Assembly: GCA_902825215.1 (NCBI GenBank)
Contig: LR782234.1
Span: forward strand, 3,968,001 to 4,032,000
Direction of reading: 5' to 3'
Source of the DNA: Pseudomonas fluorescens
GTDB lineage: Bacteria; Pseudomonadota; Gammaproteobacteria; Pseudomonadales; Pseudomonadaceae
DNA length: 64,000 bases
Position 1 is the stretch's first letter. Every line of letters begins with the position of its first letter. Below are positions 1 to 8,923 of this stretch, one piece after another. The notes beneath the pieces were generated by a model that did not search any database, was not told the DNA's origin, and saw only the letters and a program-made list of their open reading frames with translations. Made by a program: the position numbers and the translations under genes.

Positions 1-1
1 C

Positions 2-79
2 GCCTGCACGATGGCGAACAAGGGCAAGCAGGAAGTGGTGAAATATCAGGCTGATTATATCTTCTGGGCGGCGAGCTAA
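2..79 (+). CDS. C-terminal end of a DUF3455-like protein (partial)
   Basis: Only the last 25 codons are in the window, ending at the TAA at 77-79. The visible tail ends KYQADYIFWAAS, which resembles the end of DUF3455 proteins (small exported proteins of unknown function that often end in an ADYYF-like motif). It lies upstream of the ECF sigma factor on the same strand, separated from it by a REP pair. The family call rests on a short tail and on memory, so it is tentative; the rest of the gene is outside the window. Confidence 0.45.
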   Translation, partial: ACTMANKGKQEVVKYQADYIFWAAS

Positions 80-104
80 TCTTCAAAAGCACTGAAGATC
101 CACC

Positions 105-193
105 TGTGGGAGCGAGCCTGCTCGCGAATGCGCCAGGTCAGACAGAAATGCTTCGACTGACACTCCGCCTTCGCGAGCAGGCTCGCTCCCACA
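105..193. repeat. REP palindrome pair (GAGCCTGCTCGCG type)
   Basis: Two inverted copies of TGTGGGAGCGAGCCTGCTCG face each other about 40 bp apart, at 105-128 and 170-193. Each copy is itself partly palindromic (GCGAGC/GCTCGC). This is the usual Pseudomonas REP doublet in an intergenic gap, able to form a long hairpin in the transcript. Confidence 0.85.
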
Positions 194-221
194 AGTAACA
201 AGGCGTCTGGATGTTTGGGGA

Positions 222-776
222 ATGTCAGCTAGATTGCACACCATGCCTTTAGCCGAAGCCGATTTCGATTACCAAGCCCGTCTCGCCGCCTGTGCCCGCG
301 GCGAGCGTGCGGCCCTGCACGATCTGTACGTGCAGGAAGGTCCGCGCCTGCTCGGCGTGGCCAAGCGGCTGGTGCGCGACACGGCACTGGCGGAGGACAT
401 CGTTCATGAAGCATTCATCAAGATCTGGAACGGCGCGGCGGGGTTTGATCCGGCGCGCGGTTCGGCGCGTGGCTGGATGTTCAGCGTGACCCGCCATCTG
501 GCGCTGAACCTGTTGCGCGATCACGGTCGCGAAACGCCGTTCAGTGCCGAGCACGAAATGGCGGTCGAAGATCACGGCTTGGATGCCGCCGCACATTCGG
601 CGCGCATCCACCGTTGCCTGGAACAACTGGAGCCGCAGCGCCGCATCTGCATCGTGCATGCGTATGTCGATGGCTACAGCCACGCGCAGATTTCGGCGCG
701 CCTCGGCACGCCGCTGGGCACCGTTAAAGCGTGGCTCAAGCGCAGCCTCAATGCGTTGCGGGAGTGCATGGGATGA
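222..776 (+). CDS. ECF-type RNA polymerase sigma factor
   Basis: This is a 184-residue sigma-70 family factor with only regions 2 and 4. Region 2 covers roughly residues 30-95 (LYVQEGPRLLGVAKRLV, then DIVHEAFIKIW and RGWMFSVTRH). Region 4 near the C-terminus has the helix-turn-helix YSHAQISARLGTPLGTVKAW. Its stop overlaps the start of the next gene (ATGA), an RskA-type anti-sigma factor, so the pair is a regulator with its own inhibitor. No good ribosome-binding site is visible: ATG 222 has GGGGA directly against it, and the in-frame ATG at 243 is an alternative. The inducing signal and regulon are not evident from sequence. Confidence 0.9.
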   Translation: MSARLHTMPLAEADFDYQARLAACARGERAALHDLYVQEGPRLLGVAKRLVRDTALAEDIVHEAFIKIWNGAAGFDPARGSARGWMFSVTRHLALNLLRDHGRETPFSAEHEMAVEDHGLDAAAHSARIHRCLEQLEPQRRICIVHAYVDGYSHAQISARLGTPLGTVKAWLKRSLNALRECMG

Positions 777-1465
777 GCGGCGAATCGGCGCAGGAACGTG
801 ATGAACTGGCCAGCGAATACGTGCTCGGCACGCTGTCGTTCGAACAGCGGATCGAGGTGCAGCGACGCTTGCCCAACGAGCCCGAGCTGCGCGCGGCGGT
901 GGACGCCTGGGAGCGGCGCCTGCTGGAGCTGACCGATCTGGCCGAACCGCAGCAACCGTCGGCGCTGCTGTGGCCGCGCATCGAACGCAGCCTCAATCGC
1001 CTCTCGGAAAAAACACCTGCAACGTCGTGGTGGAATAGGCTGCCGCTGTGGCGCGGCTTGAGTGCGGCAGGCCTTGCTGCGACCTTGATATTGGGCACTA
1101 TCCTATTGACCCAGACCACGCCGAAACCAAGCTATCTGGTGGTGCTGGTGGCGCCGCAGGACAAGGCGCCGGGCTGGGTGATTCAGGCCAGCAACTCGCG
1201 AGAAATCCAGTTGATTCCGCTCGGCGTGGTCGAGGTACCGGCAGACAAGGCCCTGGAGTTCTGGACCAAAGCGGACGGCTGGCAAGGGCCGGTCTCGCTG
1301 GGGCTGGTCAAACCGGGCGAGGCCTTGTCGGTGCCGCTGGATAAACTGCCGCCGCTGCAACCGAACCAGCTATTCGAGCTGACGCTGGAGGGCGCCAATG
1401 GCTCGCCGATCGGCAAACCGACCGGGCCGATTCAGGCAATCGGCCGCGCGGTGAAGGTGCTTTAA
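773..1465 (+). CDS. RskA-type anti-sigma factor
   Basis: The 230-residue protein starts at the ATG that overlaps the sigma factor stop. The N-terminal cytoplasmic part (residues 1-85) has the zinc-less anti-sigma look (ELASEYVLGTLSFEQR). One transmembrane helix lies at about residues 93-113 (LSAAGLAATLILGTILL). The C-terminal periplasmic part matches the RskA C-terminal domain (YLVVLVAPQDKAPGWVIQA, then ALEFWTKADG and SLGLVKPGEAL). By family knowledge it holds the partner sigma factor inactive at the membrane until a signal releases it. An upstream in-frame ATG at 731 lies inside the sigma gene and is less likely. Confidence 0.88.
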   Translation: MSGESAQERDELASEYVLGTLSFEQRIEVQRRLPNEPELRAAVDAWERRLLELTDLAEPQQPSALLWPRIERSLNRLSEKTPATSWWNRLPLWRGLSAAGLAATLILGTILLTQTTPKPSYLVVLVAPQDKAPGWVIQASNSREIQLIPLGVVEVPADKALEFWTKADGWQGPVSLGLVKPGEALSVPLDKLPPLQPNQLFELTLEGANGSPIGKPTGPIQAIGRAVKVL

Positions 1466-1597
1466 GGCTCTATCCTGCGGCTTGCGGCTACCATCATCGG
1501 CGTCGATGTTCACCATCACGGCAATGAAGTTCTCAGAAAAAATTCCGGGCGTAACATCTGCTCCATACCAACCAACAACACCCCGGAGCACACCATC

Positions 1598-2155
1598 ATG
1601 AAACGCCAGACTCTTCTCAGCATCGCTTTCTCGGTTTTCGCAGTTAACGCTTTTGCCGCTACCCCGGCCCACACGCTGATCGCCGCCGACGGCTCGGATC
1701 GCCTGTACCAGAACGCTGTCGCCGCTGATGGCTCTGATCGTCTGCAAGGCAACACCGTTGCCGCTGATGGCTCGGATCGTCTGCAAGGCAACACCGTCGC
1801 CGCTGATGGTTCGGATCGTCTGCAAGGCAACACCGTCGCCGCTGATGGTTCGGATCGTCTGCAAGGCAACACCGTCGCCGCTGATGGCTCCGATCGTCTG
1901 CAAGGCAACACCGTCGCCGCTGATGGCTCTGATCGTCTGCAAGGCAACACCGTCGCCGCTGATGGCTCCGATCGTCTGCAAGGCAACACCGTCGCCGCTG
2001 ATGGCTCCGATCGTCTGCAAGGCAACACCGTCGCCGCTGATGGTTCGGATCGTCTGCAAGGCAACACCGTCGCCGCTGATGGCTCTGATCGTCTGCAAGG
2101 CAACACTGTTGCAGAAGGCGGTGCTGATCGCTTGAACGAACTGCGCAACGCTTGA
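1598..2155 (+). CDS. Secreted protein of ten identical 13-residue repeats
   Basis: The 185-residue protein has a signal peptide (MKRQTLLSIAFSVFAVNAFA) followed by a degenerate unit (LIAADGSDRLYQNA), ten identical copies of VAADGSDRLQGNT, and a degenerate last unit (VAEGGADRLNELRNA). The DNA repeat is 39 bp and differs between copies only at silent third positions (GGC/GGT, TCG/TCC/TCT). Related Pseudomonas proteins with VAEGGADRL-like units exist but I know of no assigned function. It ends just before a bidirectional terminator. The Asp/Gly-rich units could bind cations or form a repetitive fold, but that is only inference. Confidence 0.85.
   Translation: MKRQTLLSIAFSVFAVNAFAATPAHTLIAADGSDRLYQNAVAADGSDRLQGNTVAADGSDRLQGNTVAADGSDRLQGNTVAADGSDRLQGNTVAADGSDRLQGNTVAADGSDRLQGNTVAADGSDRLQGNTVAADGSDRLQGNTVAADGSDRLQGNTVAADGSDRLQGNTVAEGGADRLNELRNA
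1717..2106 (+). repeat. 39-bp in-frame tandem repeat, 10 copies
   Basis: Ten consecutive 39-bp units encode identical peptides inside the secreted repeat protein. Units differ by a few synonymous changes near the GATGGNTCNGATCGT core. There are no spacers, so it is not a CRISPR array. Near-identical units of this length are prone to copy-number change by slippage or recombination, always in frame. Confidence 0.92.
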
Positions 2156-2183
2156 ATGAATGGCGTCACGCGCAACACCGCAG

Positions 2184-2213
2184 AAAAACCCGGCTCCCTC
2201 AGCCGGGTTTTTT
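2184..2213. terminator. Bidirectional intrinsic terminator
   Basis: The stem AACCCGGCT/AGCCGGGTT with a CCCTC loop is flanked by AAAAA on the left and TTTTTT on the right. It sits between the convergent repeat-protein gene and the DUF1615 lipoprotein gene and can serve both. Confidence 0.9.
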
Positions 2214-2226
2214 ATGTCTGGCGGTT

Positions 2227-3318
2227 TTACCCGGCCTTGGCCATGCAGCGTTTGTAGCGCTCGTCCACACGCTTGGCGAACCACGCGGTGGTGAGTTTGC
2301 GAGTGATCTTCGGACTTTGCAGCACAATCCCCGGCAACACCGCCCGCGGCAATGGCTTGCCTTCAGCCTGCTCGGCCAGTTCAAAAACCCGCTTGTAGAG
2401 TTTGGTCTCTTCGAATTCCAGGGTTTTGCCCTTCTCCAGTTGATCGCGAATGCTCGGGTTGCGCATGCCCAGTGATTTGCCGAGGGTGCGCACCGCCAGT
2501 TCCGTGCCGCCGGGCATGATCGAGTCGTAGCGGATCAGGTCGCCATCGAGCGCCAGCGGGATGCCCGAAGCGCGGCTCACGGCATTCTGGAACGCGGCGT
2601 TGCGGCTGGCGTACCAACCGGCATTGAAATCGGCGAAGCGGTACAACGGCTCGCGGTAACTCACCGGATAACCGAGCAAATGGGCGATACCGAAGTACAT
2701 GCCGCCGCGCCGACTGAACACTTCGCGGCGGATCGTGCCGTCCACCGGGTACGGGTAATCCTTGGCGTGCTGTTCGGCAAATTCGATGCTGACCTGCATC
2801 GGTCCGCCGGTGTGCACCGGGTTGAAGCCGCCGAACAAGGTGCGGCCCATCGGCACCATGCCAATGAAATCATCGAAAATCGCACTCAGCTCTTTCTCGC
2901 TGCGCGCCGCATTCAGGCGTTCGCTGTAGCTCTTGCCGTTGGGCGAACGCACTTGCAGAGCACCGCTGACCAGCAGGCTGGGGATGTGCACTTTGGCGGC
3001 GCGGCGGTCGATTTCGTCGCGGGCGATCTTGCCCAGGCCCGGGACTTTCGGGTCGGCCTGAAAGGTCGACTCCTGCTCGGCCACGGCCAGCACTGAACAC
3101 AGGTTTTGCGTGGTCGGGCTGATGTCCTGTGCGGCGAAGGCGGCGTAAATGTCGGTGGCCCAGCCCTGGCGGTCGGGGATTTTCGCCGGCAGCAGCCGGA
3201 CGATTTCGGCCTTTACCTCGGCGGGTGGGCGTGGCAGCGGTTCGCCGCCACGCTGGCTGGCGCAACCGGCCAGTGCCAGCAAAGCCGCGAGGGTGATCAG
3301 TAAGCGAGGGGTGTGCAT
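2227..3318 (-). CDS. DUF1615 family lipoprotein
   Basis: This 363-residue protein starts at the ATG at 3318 (MHTPRLLITLAALL) rather than the longer in-frame opening at 3360, because it gives a clean lipoprotein signal with lipobox LAGC. The body matches the DUF1615 family as I know it: LLPAKIPDRQGWATDIYAAF, an AVAEQESTF segment reminiscent of lysozyme-like folds, and GGPMQVSIEFAEQHA. It is probably anchored to the outer membrane facing the periplasm. A glycosidase-like role is suggested only by the QES and GGPMQVS motifs and is unproven. It converges on the repeat-protein gene. Confidence 0.8.
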   Translation of the reverse strand: MHTPRLLITLAALLALAGCASQRGGEPLPRPPAEVKAEIVRLLPAKIPDRQGWATDIYAAFAAQDISPTTQNLCSVLAVAEQESTFQADPKVPGLGKIARDEIDRRAAKVHIPSLLVSGALQVRSPNGKSYSERLNAARSEKELSAIFDDFIGMVPMGRTLFGGFNPVHTGGPMQVSIEFAEQHAKDYPYPVDGTIRREVFSRRGGMYFGIAHLLGYPVSYREPLYRFADFNAGWYASRNAAFQNAVSRASGIPLALDGDLIRYDSIMPGGTELAVRTLGKSLGMRNPSIRDQLEKGKTLEFEETKLYKRVFELAEQAEGKPLPRAVLPGIVLQSPKITRKLTTAWFAKRVDERYKRCMAKAG

Positions 3319-3516
3319 GTTGCGGTATCCAGTCCGTTGAGGCGCCACCACCATACACAATCGCCGTCAAAACGTGGGCCGCGACCGGCGCGGACATACT
3401 GATTGCAAAACGTTACTGCGAAACCCTATCATTCGCGCCTGGAGTCGTATTAGCGCAAGGAGTTCCCGCGCCGCCCTTATTTTTTCCAACCGGCCGCGCG
3501 CCTCCAGGAATCGAAC

Positions 3517-5721
3517 ATGTCCACTCCAGCCCGACTCAGCGTGCCTTTTCGCCCGACGCTGCTCGCCCTGCTGTGCTCCCTGACCATCACTGCTTACGCC
3601 GCTGAAGGCGACAACAAAGCGCTGGTACTCGACGACGTCAACGTCAATGCCCAGGCTCCGGCACTAAATGCCCTGCCACCGGTTTACGCCGGTGGGCAAG
3701 TCGCCCGCGGCGGCCAGTTGGGCGTGCTGGGCAATCAGGACATGATGGACGTGCCGTTCAGCGCCGCGTCCTACACCGAGCAACTGATTCAGGATCAACA
3801 GGCGGAAAACGTCGCCGACGTGCTGCTCAACGATGCCTCGGTACGCCAGGCCTCGGGTTTCTCCAACCAGGCCCAGGTGTTCATGATCCGCGGTCTGCCC
3901 CTCAATGGCGACGACATTTCCTATAACGGCCTGTACGGCGTGTTGCCGCGGCAGATCATTTCCACCGACGCTCTGGAGCGCGTGGAAGTGTTCAAAGGCC
4001 CGAACGCCTTCATCAACGGCGTGACCCCGACCGGCTCCGGCATCGGCGGCGGCGTCAACCTGCAACCCAAGCGCGCCGGTGACGAACCGTTGCGCCGCTA
4101 CACCACCGACATCAACAGTGAAGGCCGCATCGGTCACCACTTCGACATCGGCCAGCGCTTCGGCGCGGACAACCGTTTCGGCGCGCGAATCAACCTGTCC
4201 CAGCGCGAAGGCGACACCGGCATCGACCACGAAAACCAACGCTCGAAACTGTTCGCCATCGGCCTCGACTACCGCGGCGATGCGCTGCGCCTGTCCGGTG
4301 ATTTCGCGTACCAGAAGGAACGCGTCAATGGTGGTCGCAGCTCGGTCAACCTCGGCACCGCCACGCACCTCCCGGACGCGCCATCGGCCGACACCAACTA
4401 CGCGCCGAAGTGGGGCTTTACCGAGATCGAAGACACCTTCGGCATGCTCCGCGCCGAGTACGACCTCAACGACAACTGGACCGCGTACGCCGCCGGCGGC
4501 GCCAAACACACCCGCGAAGTCGGGCGCTACAACTCGACGACACTGGTGGGCAATAGCGGCGCGTCATTCACCACCGGCTCGTTCGTGCCCCATGACGAAG
4601 ACAACACCAGTGTCATGGCCGGCCTCAACGGCAAATTCAACACCGGCCCGGTCAGCCACAAACTCAACTTCGGCCTGACCGGTATCTGGGCTGAACAGCG
4701 CAGCGCCTATGATTTCGACCTGACCCGCTACGCCAACAACATCGATCACCCGATCACCACACCAGCGCCGGTCGGCAACTTCGCCGGCGGCGACCTGAAT
4801 GATCCGGGCATCGTCGGCAAGACCTTCAACCGCAGCGTGGCGCTGTCCGACACCCTCGGCTTCTTCGATGATCGCCTGCTGGTTACCGCCGGTCTGCGCC
4901 GTCAGCAACTGGTGGTGCAGGGTTACAGCTACGCCAGCTATGGCAGCGGCCCGCGTTCGTCGAGCTACGACGAATCGATCACCACGCCGGTGTATGGCGT
5001 GGTGTTCAAGCCGTGGGATCACGTGTCGTTCTACGCCAACCACATCGAAGGCCTCGCGCAGGGCCCGACCTCGCCGACCAGCTCCGGCGGCTTGCGGGTG
5101 ACCAACGGCAACGAAGTCTACGCGCCGGCGCGCTCCAAGCAGACCGAAGTCGGGGTCAAGGTCGACATGGGCACCTACGGCGCGAGCCTGGGTGTCTATC
5201 GCATCGAGCAACCGAGCGATGGCTACTGCGAAATCACCAGCGCCAGTACCTGCACCTACGTGCGCGAAGGCGAGCAAGTCAACAAGGGCGTGGAAATGAA
5301 TGTGTTCGGCGAGCCGATTCAGGGTCTGCGCCTGATCAGCGGCCTGACGCTGATGGACACCGAACTGAAAAACACCCTCAACGGCGCCAACGATGGCAAT
5401 CACGCGATCGGCGTGCCGACCTTCCAGTTCAACGCCGGTGCCGACTGGGATGTGCCCGGCCTGCAAGGCGTCGCGCTGAACGCGCGGATGCTGCGCACTG
5501 GCGGTCAATACGCCGATGCGGCGAACAACCTCAGCCTGCCGACCTGGAACCGCTTCGACGCCGGCGCGCGGTATGCGTTCAAGGTGTCGGAGAAGGACGT
5601 GACGTTGCGCTTTGGTGTGGAGAACCTGGCGAACAAGCGCTACTGGGAATCGGCGCAGGGCGGCTACCTGACGCAGGGTGAACCGCGGGTGGCGAAGTTG
5701 TCCGGGACGATTGATTTCTGA
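3517..5721 (+). CDS. TonB-dependent siderophore receptor
   Basis: This 734-residue outer-membrane receptor has a signal peptide ending near TAYA/AEG. A plug domain follows (about 70-185: DVPFSAASYTEQLIQDQQ, FMIRGLPLNGDDISYNG, LERVEVFKGPNAFINGV). The rest is a beta-barrel of about 22 strands ending in a hydrophobic Phe (KLSGTIDF), as expected for BAM insertion. It lacks the N-terminal STN signalling domain, so it is a plain transporter, unlike the FecA receptor at 37 kb. No sigma or regulator gene adjoins it. Upstream AT-rich sequence could hold a Fur site, but I see no convincing 19-mer. The ligand cannot be told from sequence. Confidence 0.88.
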   Translation: MSTPARLSVPFRPTLLALLCSLTITAYAAEGDNKALVLDDVNVNAQAPALNALPPVYAGGQVARGGQLGVLGNQDMMDVPFSAASYTEQLIQDQQAENVADVLLNDASVRQASGFSNQAQVFMIRGLPLNGDDISYNGLYGVLPRQIISTDALERVEVFKGPNAFINGVTPTGSGIGGGVNLQPKRAGDEPLRRYTTDINSEGRIGHHFDIGQRFGADNRFGARINLSQREGDTGIDHENQRSKLFAIGLDYRGDALRLSGDFAYQKERVNGGRSSVNLGTATHLPDAPSADTNYAPKWGFTEIEDTFGMLRAEYDLNDNWTAYAAGGAKHTREVGRYNSTTLVGNSGASFTTGSFVPHDEDNTSVMAGLNGKFNTGPVSHKLNFGLTGIWAEQRSAYDFDLTRYANNIDHPITTPAPVGNFAGGDLNDPGIVGKTFNRSVALSDTLGFFDDRLLVTAGLRRQQLVVQGYSYASYGSGPRSSSYDESITTPVYGVVFKPWDHVSFYANHIEGLAQGPTSPTSSGGLRVTNGNEVYAPARSKQTEVGVKVDMGTYGASLGVYRIEQPSDGYCEITSASTCTYVREGEQVNKGVEMNVFGEPIQGLRLISGLTLMDTELKNTLNGANDGNHAIGVPTFQFNAGADWDVPGLQGVALNARMLRTGGQYADAANNLSLPTWNRFDAGARYAFKVSEKDVTLRFGVENLANKRYWESAQGGYLTQGEPRVAKLSGTIDF

Positions 5722-5735
5722 CCGCCGAAAGATCA

Positions 5736-5885
5736 AAAGCCCCTCACCCTAGCCCTCTCCCAGGGGGAGAGGGGACCGACCGCGTTGTTTGCGAAATTTT
5801 CGCCAACTTGCAATATCGAGCCGAACTCAGGATTTGAACGGCTCGCCAATCGGCTCCCTCTCCCCCGGGAGAGGGCTGGGCGGGC
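5736..5885. repeat. CTCTCCC-ended intergenic element, copy A
   Basis: The left end AAGCCCCTCACCCTAGCCCT with CTCTCCCAGGGGGAGAG is matched by a right end CTCCCTCTCCCCCGGGAGAG. Between them is an interior that shares CGAACTCAGG-like and ATCGGCTCCCTC segments with the copies at 18.1, 20.6 and 26.8 kb. It sits downstream of the receptor gene. The rest of the 5722-6033 gap holds nothing else I recognise. Confidence 0.75.
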
Positions 5886-6033
5886 GGCGTTCCGATGAGG
5901 GGCCAGGCCTTCAGTCGCGCACCACATGTGCAGCCATGCACAACGGCCAGTTCCTGCTTCCGTCCAGCCGACCAGACTCGCCTCCCTCCCCCGCTGATCC
6001 ATACTTGCTCCACAGCAAAAAGAGGACAGCGCC

Positions 6034-7569
6034 ATGAACCGCAGCGACGTTCTGATCATCGGCGCCGGCCCCACCGGGCTGGTGCTGGCCCTGTGGCTGA
6101 GCAAACTTGGCGTGCGAGCGCGGATCATCGATAAAACTTCAGCCCCCGGCACCACTTCGCGGGCGCTGGCGGTGCAGGCGCGCACGCTGGAGCTGTATCG
6201 GCAACTGGACCTCAGCGAGACCATCGTGCGCAACGGCCATCGGGTCGCGGCGGCGAATTTCTGGGTCAACGGCAAACCACTCGCGCAGCTGCCGCTCAAG
6301 CGCATCGGCGAAGGCCTGACGCCGTACGCCTTCGTCGAAATTTTCCCGCAGGATGAACACGAACGGCTGTTGATCGAGCGCCTCGAAGACTATGGCATTG
6401 CGGTCGAACGCGACACCACGCTGGAAAGTTTTGCAGAAACTGGCGACGGCCTTACCGCACATCTGCGCCTGCCCAACGGCGAGCAGGAAATCTGTCAGGC
6501 CTGCTACCTCGCAGGCTGTGATGGCGCCCGCTCGGTGGTGCGCAAGAGCCTCGACAGCGGTTTCCCCGGTGGCACCTATCAGCAGATTTTCTATGTCGCG
6601 GACGTCAAGGCCAGCGGCCCGGCGATGAATGGCGAGCTGCACCTGGACCTCGACGAAGCGGACTTTCTCGCGGTATTTCCGATGGCCGGCGCAGGCCGTG
6701 CACGGTTGATCGGCACCGTGCGCGACGAGCGTGCGGATCGCGCCGAAAGCCTGCAGTTCAGCGACGTCAGTCGCCGCGCCATCGAGCATCTGAAGGTGCA
6801 CATCGAAGACGTCCACTGGTTCTCGACCTACCGTGTGCATCACCGTGTCGCCGAGCACTTTCGCAGTGGCCGCACGTTTCTGCTCGGTGATGCCGCGCAT
6901 GTGCACAGCCCGGCCGGTGGTCAGGGCATGAACACCGGGATCGGCGACGCAATCAATCTGGCCTGGAAGCTTGCCGCGGTGCTCAGCGGCGGCGCAGAGG
7001 TAAGCCTGCTCGACAGTTACGAAACCGAACGCATCGCCTTCGCCCGGCGCCTGGTATCGACCACCGACAAGGTCTTCAGCTTCGTCACCGCTGAGGGCCG
7101 TCTGGCGGATTTGCTGCGCATGCGTGTGGCGCCGTTTTTGATTCCGAAAATGGCCTCGTTCGAAGCCAGTCGCGAATTCCTTTTTCGTACCGTGTCGCAA
7201 GTCACCCTCAACTATCGCGGCATGCCGCTGAGTTCAGGCGCAGCCGGGCATGTCCACGGCGGTGATCGCTTGCCGTGGGCTCATGATGGTGAGGGGGATA
7301 ACTACGAACCGCTACGCCAGCCGTGCTGGCAGGTGCATGTCTACGGCGACACCAGCGACGAAATGATCGCCTGGTGCACTGAACATCATTTGCCGCTGCA
7401 TGTGTTCGACTGGCGCCCGGCGTTTGAAACGGCGGGACTGGCGCGCAACGGGTTTTACCTGCTGCGCCCGGATACGTACGTGGCGATTGCCGAGAACAGT
7501 GCCGATCCGAAGGTGATCGAACGGTACTTCCACGATCACGGGATCCGGCCGTTCTTCAACTGCACTTGA
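6034..7569 (+). CDS. FAD-dependent aromatic-ring monooxygenase (PheA/TfdB family)
   Basis: The 511-residue flavoprotein has the N-terminal FAD motif VLIIGAGPTGLVLAL, the CDGARSVVRK segment near residue 165, and the second FAD motif FLLGDAAHVHSPAGGQGMN near residue 287. A C-terminal thioredoxin-like tail (FYLLRPDTYVAIAE) is typical of the group that hydroxylates phenols or polyketide rings with NAD(P)H and O2. It stands alone between a repeat element and a REP pair, so its substrate cannot be guessed from neighbours. AGGACAGCGCC precedes the ATG. Confidence 0.88.
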   Translation: MNRSDVLIIGAGPTGLVLALWLSKLGVRARIIDKTSAPGTTSRALAVQARTLELYRQLDLSETIVRNGHRVAAANFWVNGKPLAQLPLKRIGEGLTPYAFVEIFPQDEHERLLIERLEDYGIAVERDTTLESFAETGDGLTAHLRLPNGEQEICQACYLAGCDGARSVVRKSLDSGFPGGTYQQIFYVADVKASGPAMNGELHLDLDEADFLAVFPMAGAGRARLIGTVRDERADRAESLQFSDVSRRAIEHLKVHIEDVHWFSTYRVHHRVAEHFRSGRTFLLGDAAHVHSPAGGQGMNTGIGDAINLAWKLAAVLSGGAEVSLLDSYETERIAFARRLVSTTDKVFSFVTAEGRLADLLRMRVAPFLIPKMASFEASREFLFRTVSQVTLNYRGMPLSSGAAGHVHGGDRLPWAHDGEGDNYEPLRQPCWQVHVYGDTSDEMIAWCTEHHLPLHVFDWRPAFETAGLARNGFYLLRPDTYVAIAENSADPKVIERYFHDHGIRPFFNCT

Positions 7570-7585
7570 CAAGGAACACCATGAA

Positions 7586-7680
7586 TCCTGTGGGAGCTGG
7601 CTTGCCAGCGATAGCGGTAGATCAGTCAGCATGATTTTGTCTGTGCCGACGCCATCGCTGGCAAGCCAGCTCCCACAGGT
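7586..7680. repeat. REP pair (GAGCTGGCTTGCCAGCG type)
   Basis: TGTGGGAGCTGGCTTGCCAG and its reverse complement face each other between the monooxygenase gene and hemB, which converge here. The inner palindrome CTGGC/GCCAG differs from the GCGAGC type seen at 105-193. Confidence 0.85.
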
Positions 7681-7693
7681 TATGCGGTGTTGT

Positions 7694-8668
7694 TCAGATC
7701 CCGGCCAATGCCAGATCCATCGCGAAGTAGGTAAAGATCAGATCCGCACCCGCGCGCTTGATCGCGCCAAGGCTTTCGCGCACTACGCGATCTTCATCAA
7801 TGGCTCCGGCCTGGGCGCCGAACTTGATCATCGCGTACTCGCCACTGACCTGATACGCCGCCAGCGGCAGATTCGACGCCTGACGGATGTCGCGGATGAT
7901 GTCGAGGTAAGCGCCGGCCGGTTTGACCATCAACGCATCGGCGCCTTCCTGTTCGTCGAGCAGCGATTCGCGCAGGGCTTCACGGCGGTTCATCGGGTTC
8001 ATCTGGTAGCTTTTGCGGTCGCCCTTCAGCGCGCTGCCACCGGCCTCACGGAATGGCCCGTACAGCGCCGAAGCGAATTTGGTCGAGTAGGCCATGATCG
8101 GAATCTGGGTGAACCCGGCCGCGTCCAGCGCCTGACGAATCGCCCGCACCTGGCCGTCCATCGCGGCCGATGGCGCGATCACGTCGGCACCGGCACGCGC
8201 CGCCGCCACGGCTTGTTTGCCGAGGTTGATCAGGGTCTGGTCGTTGTCGACTTCATGGTTGTGCATCACGCCGCAGTGGCCGTGATCGGTGTACTCGCAA
8301 AAGCACGTGTCGGACATGACGATCATTTCCGGCACGGCGTCCTTGGCGATGCGCGACATGCGCGAAACCAGGCCGTCTTCACGCCAGGTGTCGCTGCCGT
8401 TGCTGTCCAGATGATGCGAGACGCCGAAGGTCATCACCGACTTGATCCCGGCGCGCGCGTAACGCTCGATTTCGCTGGCCAGCTTGCGCTCGGGAATGCG
8501 CTGCACACCGGGCATGCTGGTGATCGGCACGAAGTCGTCAATCTCTTCTTCGACGAAGATCGGCAGGACCAGATCGTTCAGGCTGAACTCGGTTTCCTGG
8601 AACAGACTGCGCAGGCTCGCATTGCGGCGCAGACGGCGGGGACGTGCTTCGGGGAACTGACTGGACAT
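7694..8668 (-). CDS. hemB: Delta-aminolevulinic acid dehydratase (porphobilinogen synthase), zinc type
   Basis: This 324-residue enzyme condenses two aminolevulinate molecules to porphobilinogen in tetrapyrrole synthesis. The Schiff-base lysines are visible as YSTKF (K197) and MVKPAG (K249). The metal loop reads DTCFCEYTDHGHCG, with Cys122, Cys124 and Cys132, which is the zinc-binding form found in enteric HemB. The well-studied P. aeruginosa HemB has Asp-rich residues there and is magnesium-dependent. From memory the protein resembles the E. coli enzyme much more than that one. Many Pseudomonas carry both types, so this is probably a second, zinc-type copy. It stands alone. Confidence 0.95.
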   Translation of the reverse strand: MSSQFPEARPRRLRRNASLRSLFQETEFSLNDLVLPIFVEEEIDDFVPITSMPGVQRIPERKLASEIERYARAGIKSVMTFGVSHHLDSNGSDTWREDGLVSRMSRIAKDAVPEMIVMSDTCFCEYTDHGHCGVMHNHEVDNDQTLINLGKQAVAAARAGADVIAPSAAMDGQVRAIRQALDAAGFTQIPIMAYSTKFASALYGPFREAGGSALKGDRKSYQMNPMNRREALRESLLDEQEGADALMVKPAGAYLDIIRDIRQASNLPLAAYQVSGEYAMIKFGAQAGAIDEDRVVRESLGAIKRAGADLIFTYFAMDLALAGI

Positions 8669-8808
8669 GGGGCCTTTCCTGAAAACGGCGGGTGAGACGA
8701 AAGTCGTAGGGGGCGAAGCTTATGCCTTGCGGGTGTTGGGGTACAAACCTGGATCAATCAAGAGAGCGTTACCGGGTTCGCAACAATCTTCAGAACACAC
8801 CTTCATTC

Positions 8809-8901
8809 CTTGTGGGAGCTGGCTTGCCAGCGATGGCGGCAAGTCAGTCACCCTTTATGTCGACTGTGCCGGCCCCATCGCTGGCAAGCCAGCTCCCACA
8901 T
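8809..8901. repeat. REP pair (GAGCTGGCTTGCCAGCG type)
   Basis: Inverted copies of TGTGGGAGCTGGCTTGCCAG lie at both ends of the gap between the GST gene and hemB, with a variable centre. Confidence 0.85.
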
Positions 8902-8923
8902 GGGATATGTGTGCACCTCAAAG

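Noticed and set aside
1717..2106. CRISPR array
   Set aside because: The units are directly contiguous without spacers and encode protein; no cas genes are present.
1370..2284. 304- and 220-codon minus-strand frames across the 39-bp repeats
   Set aside because: Any tandem repeat whose unit is a multiple of three stays open in several frames; only the plus frame has a signal peptide and upstream site.
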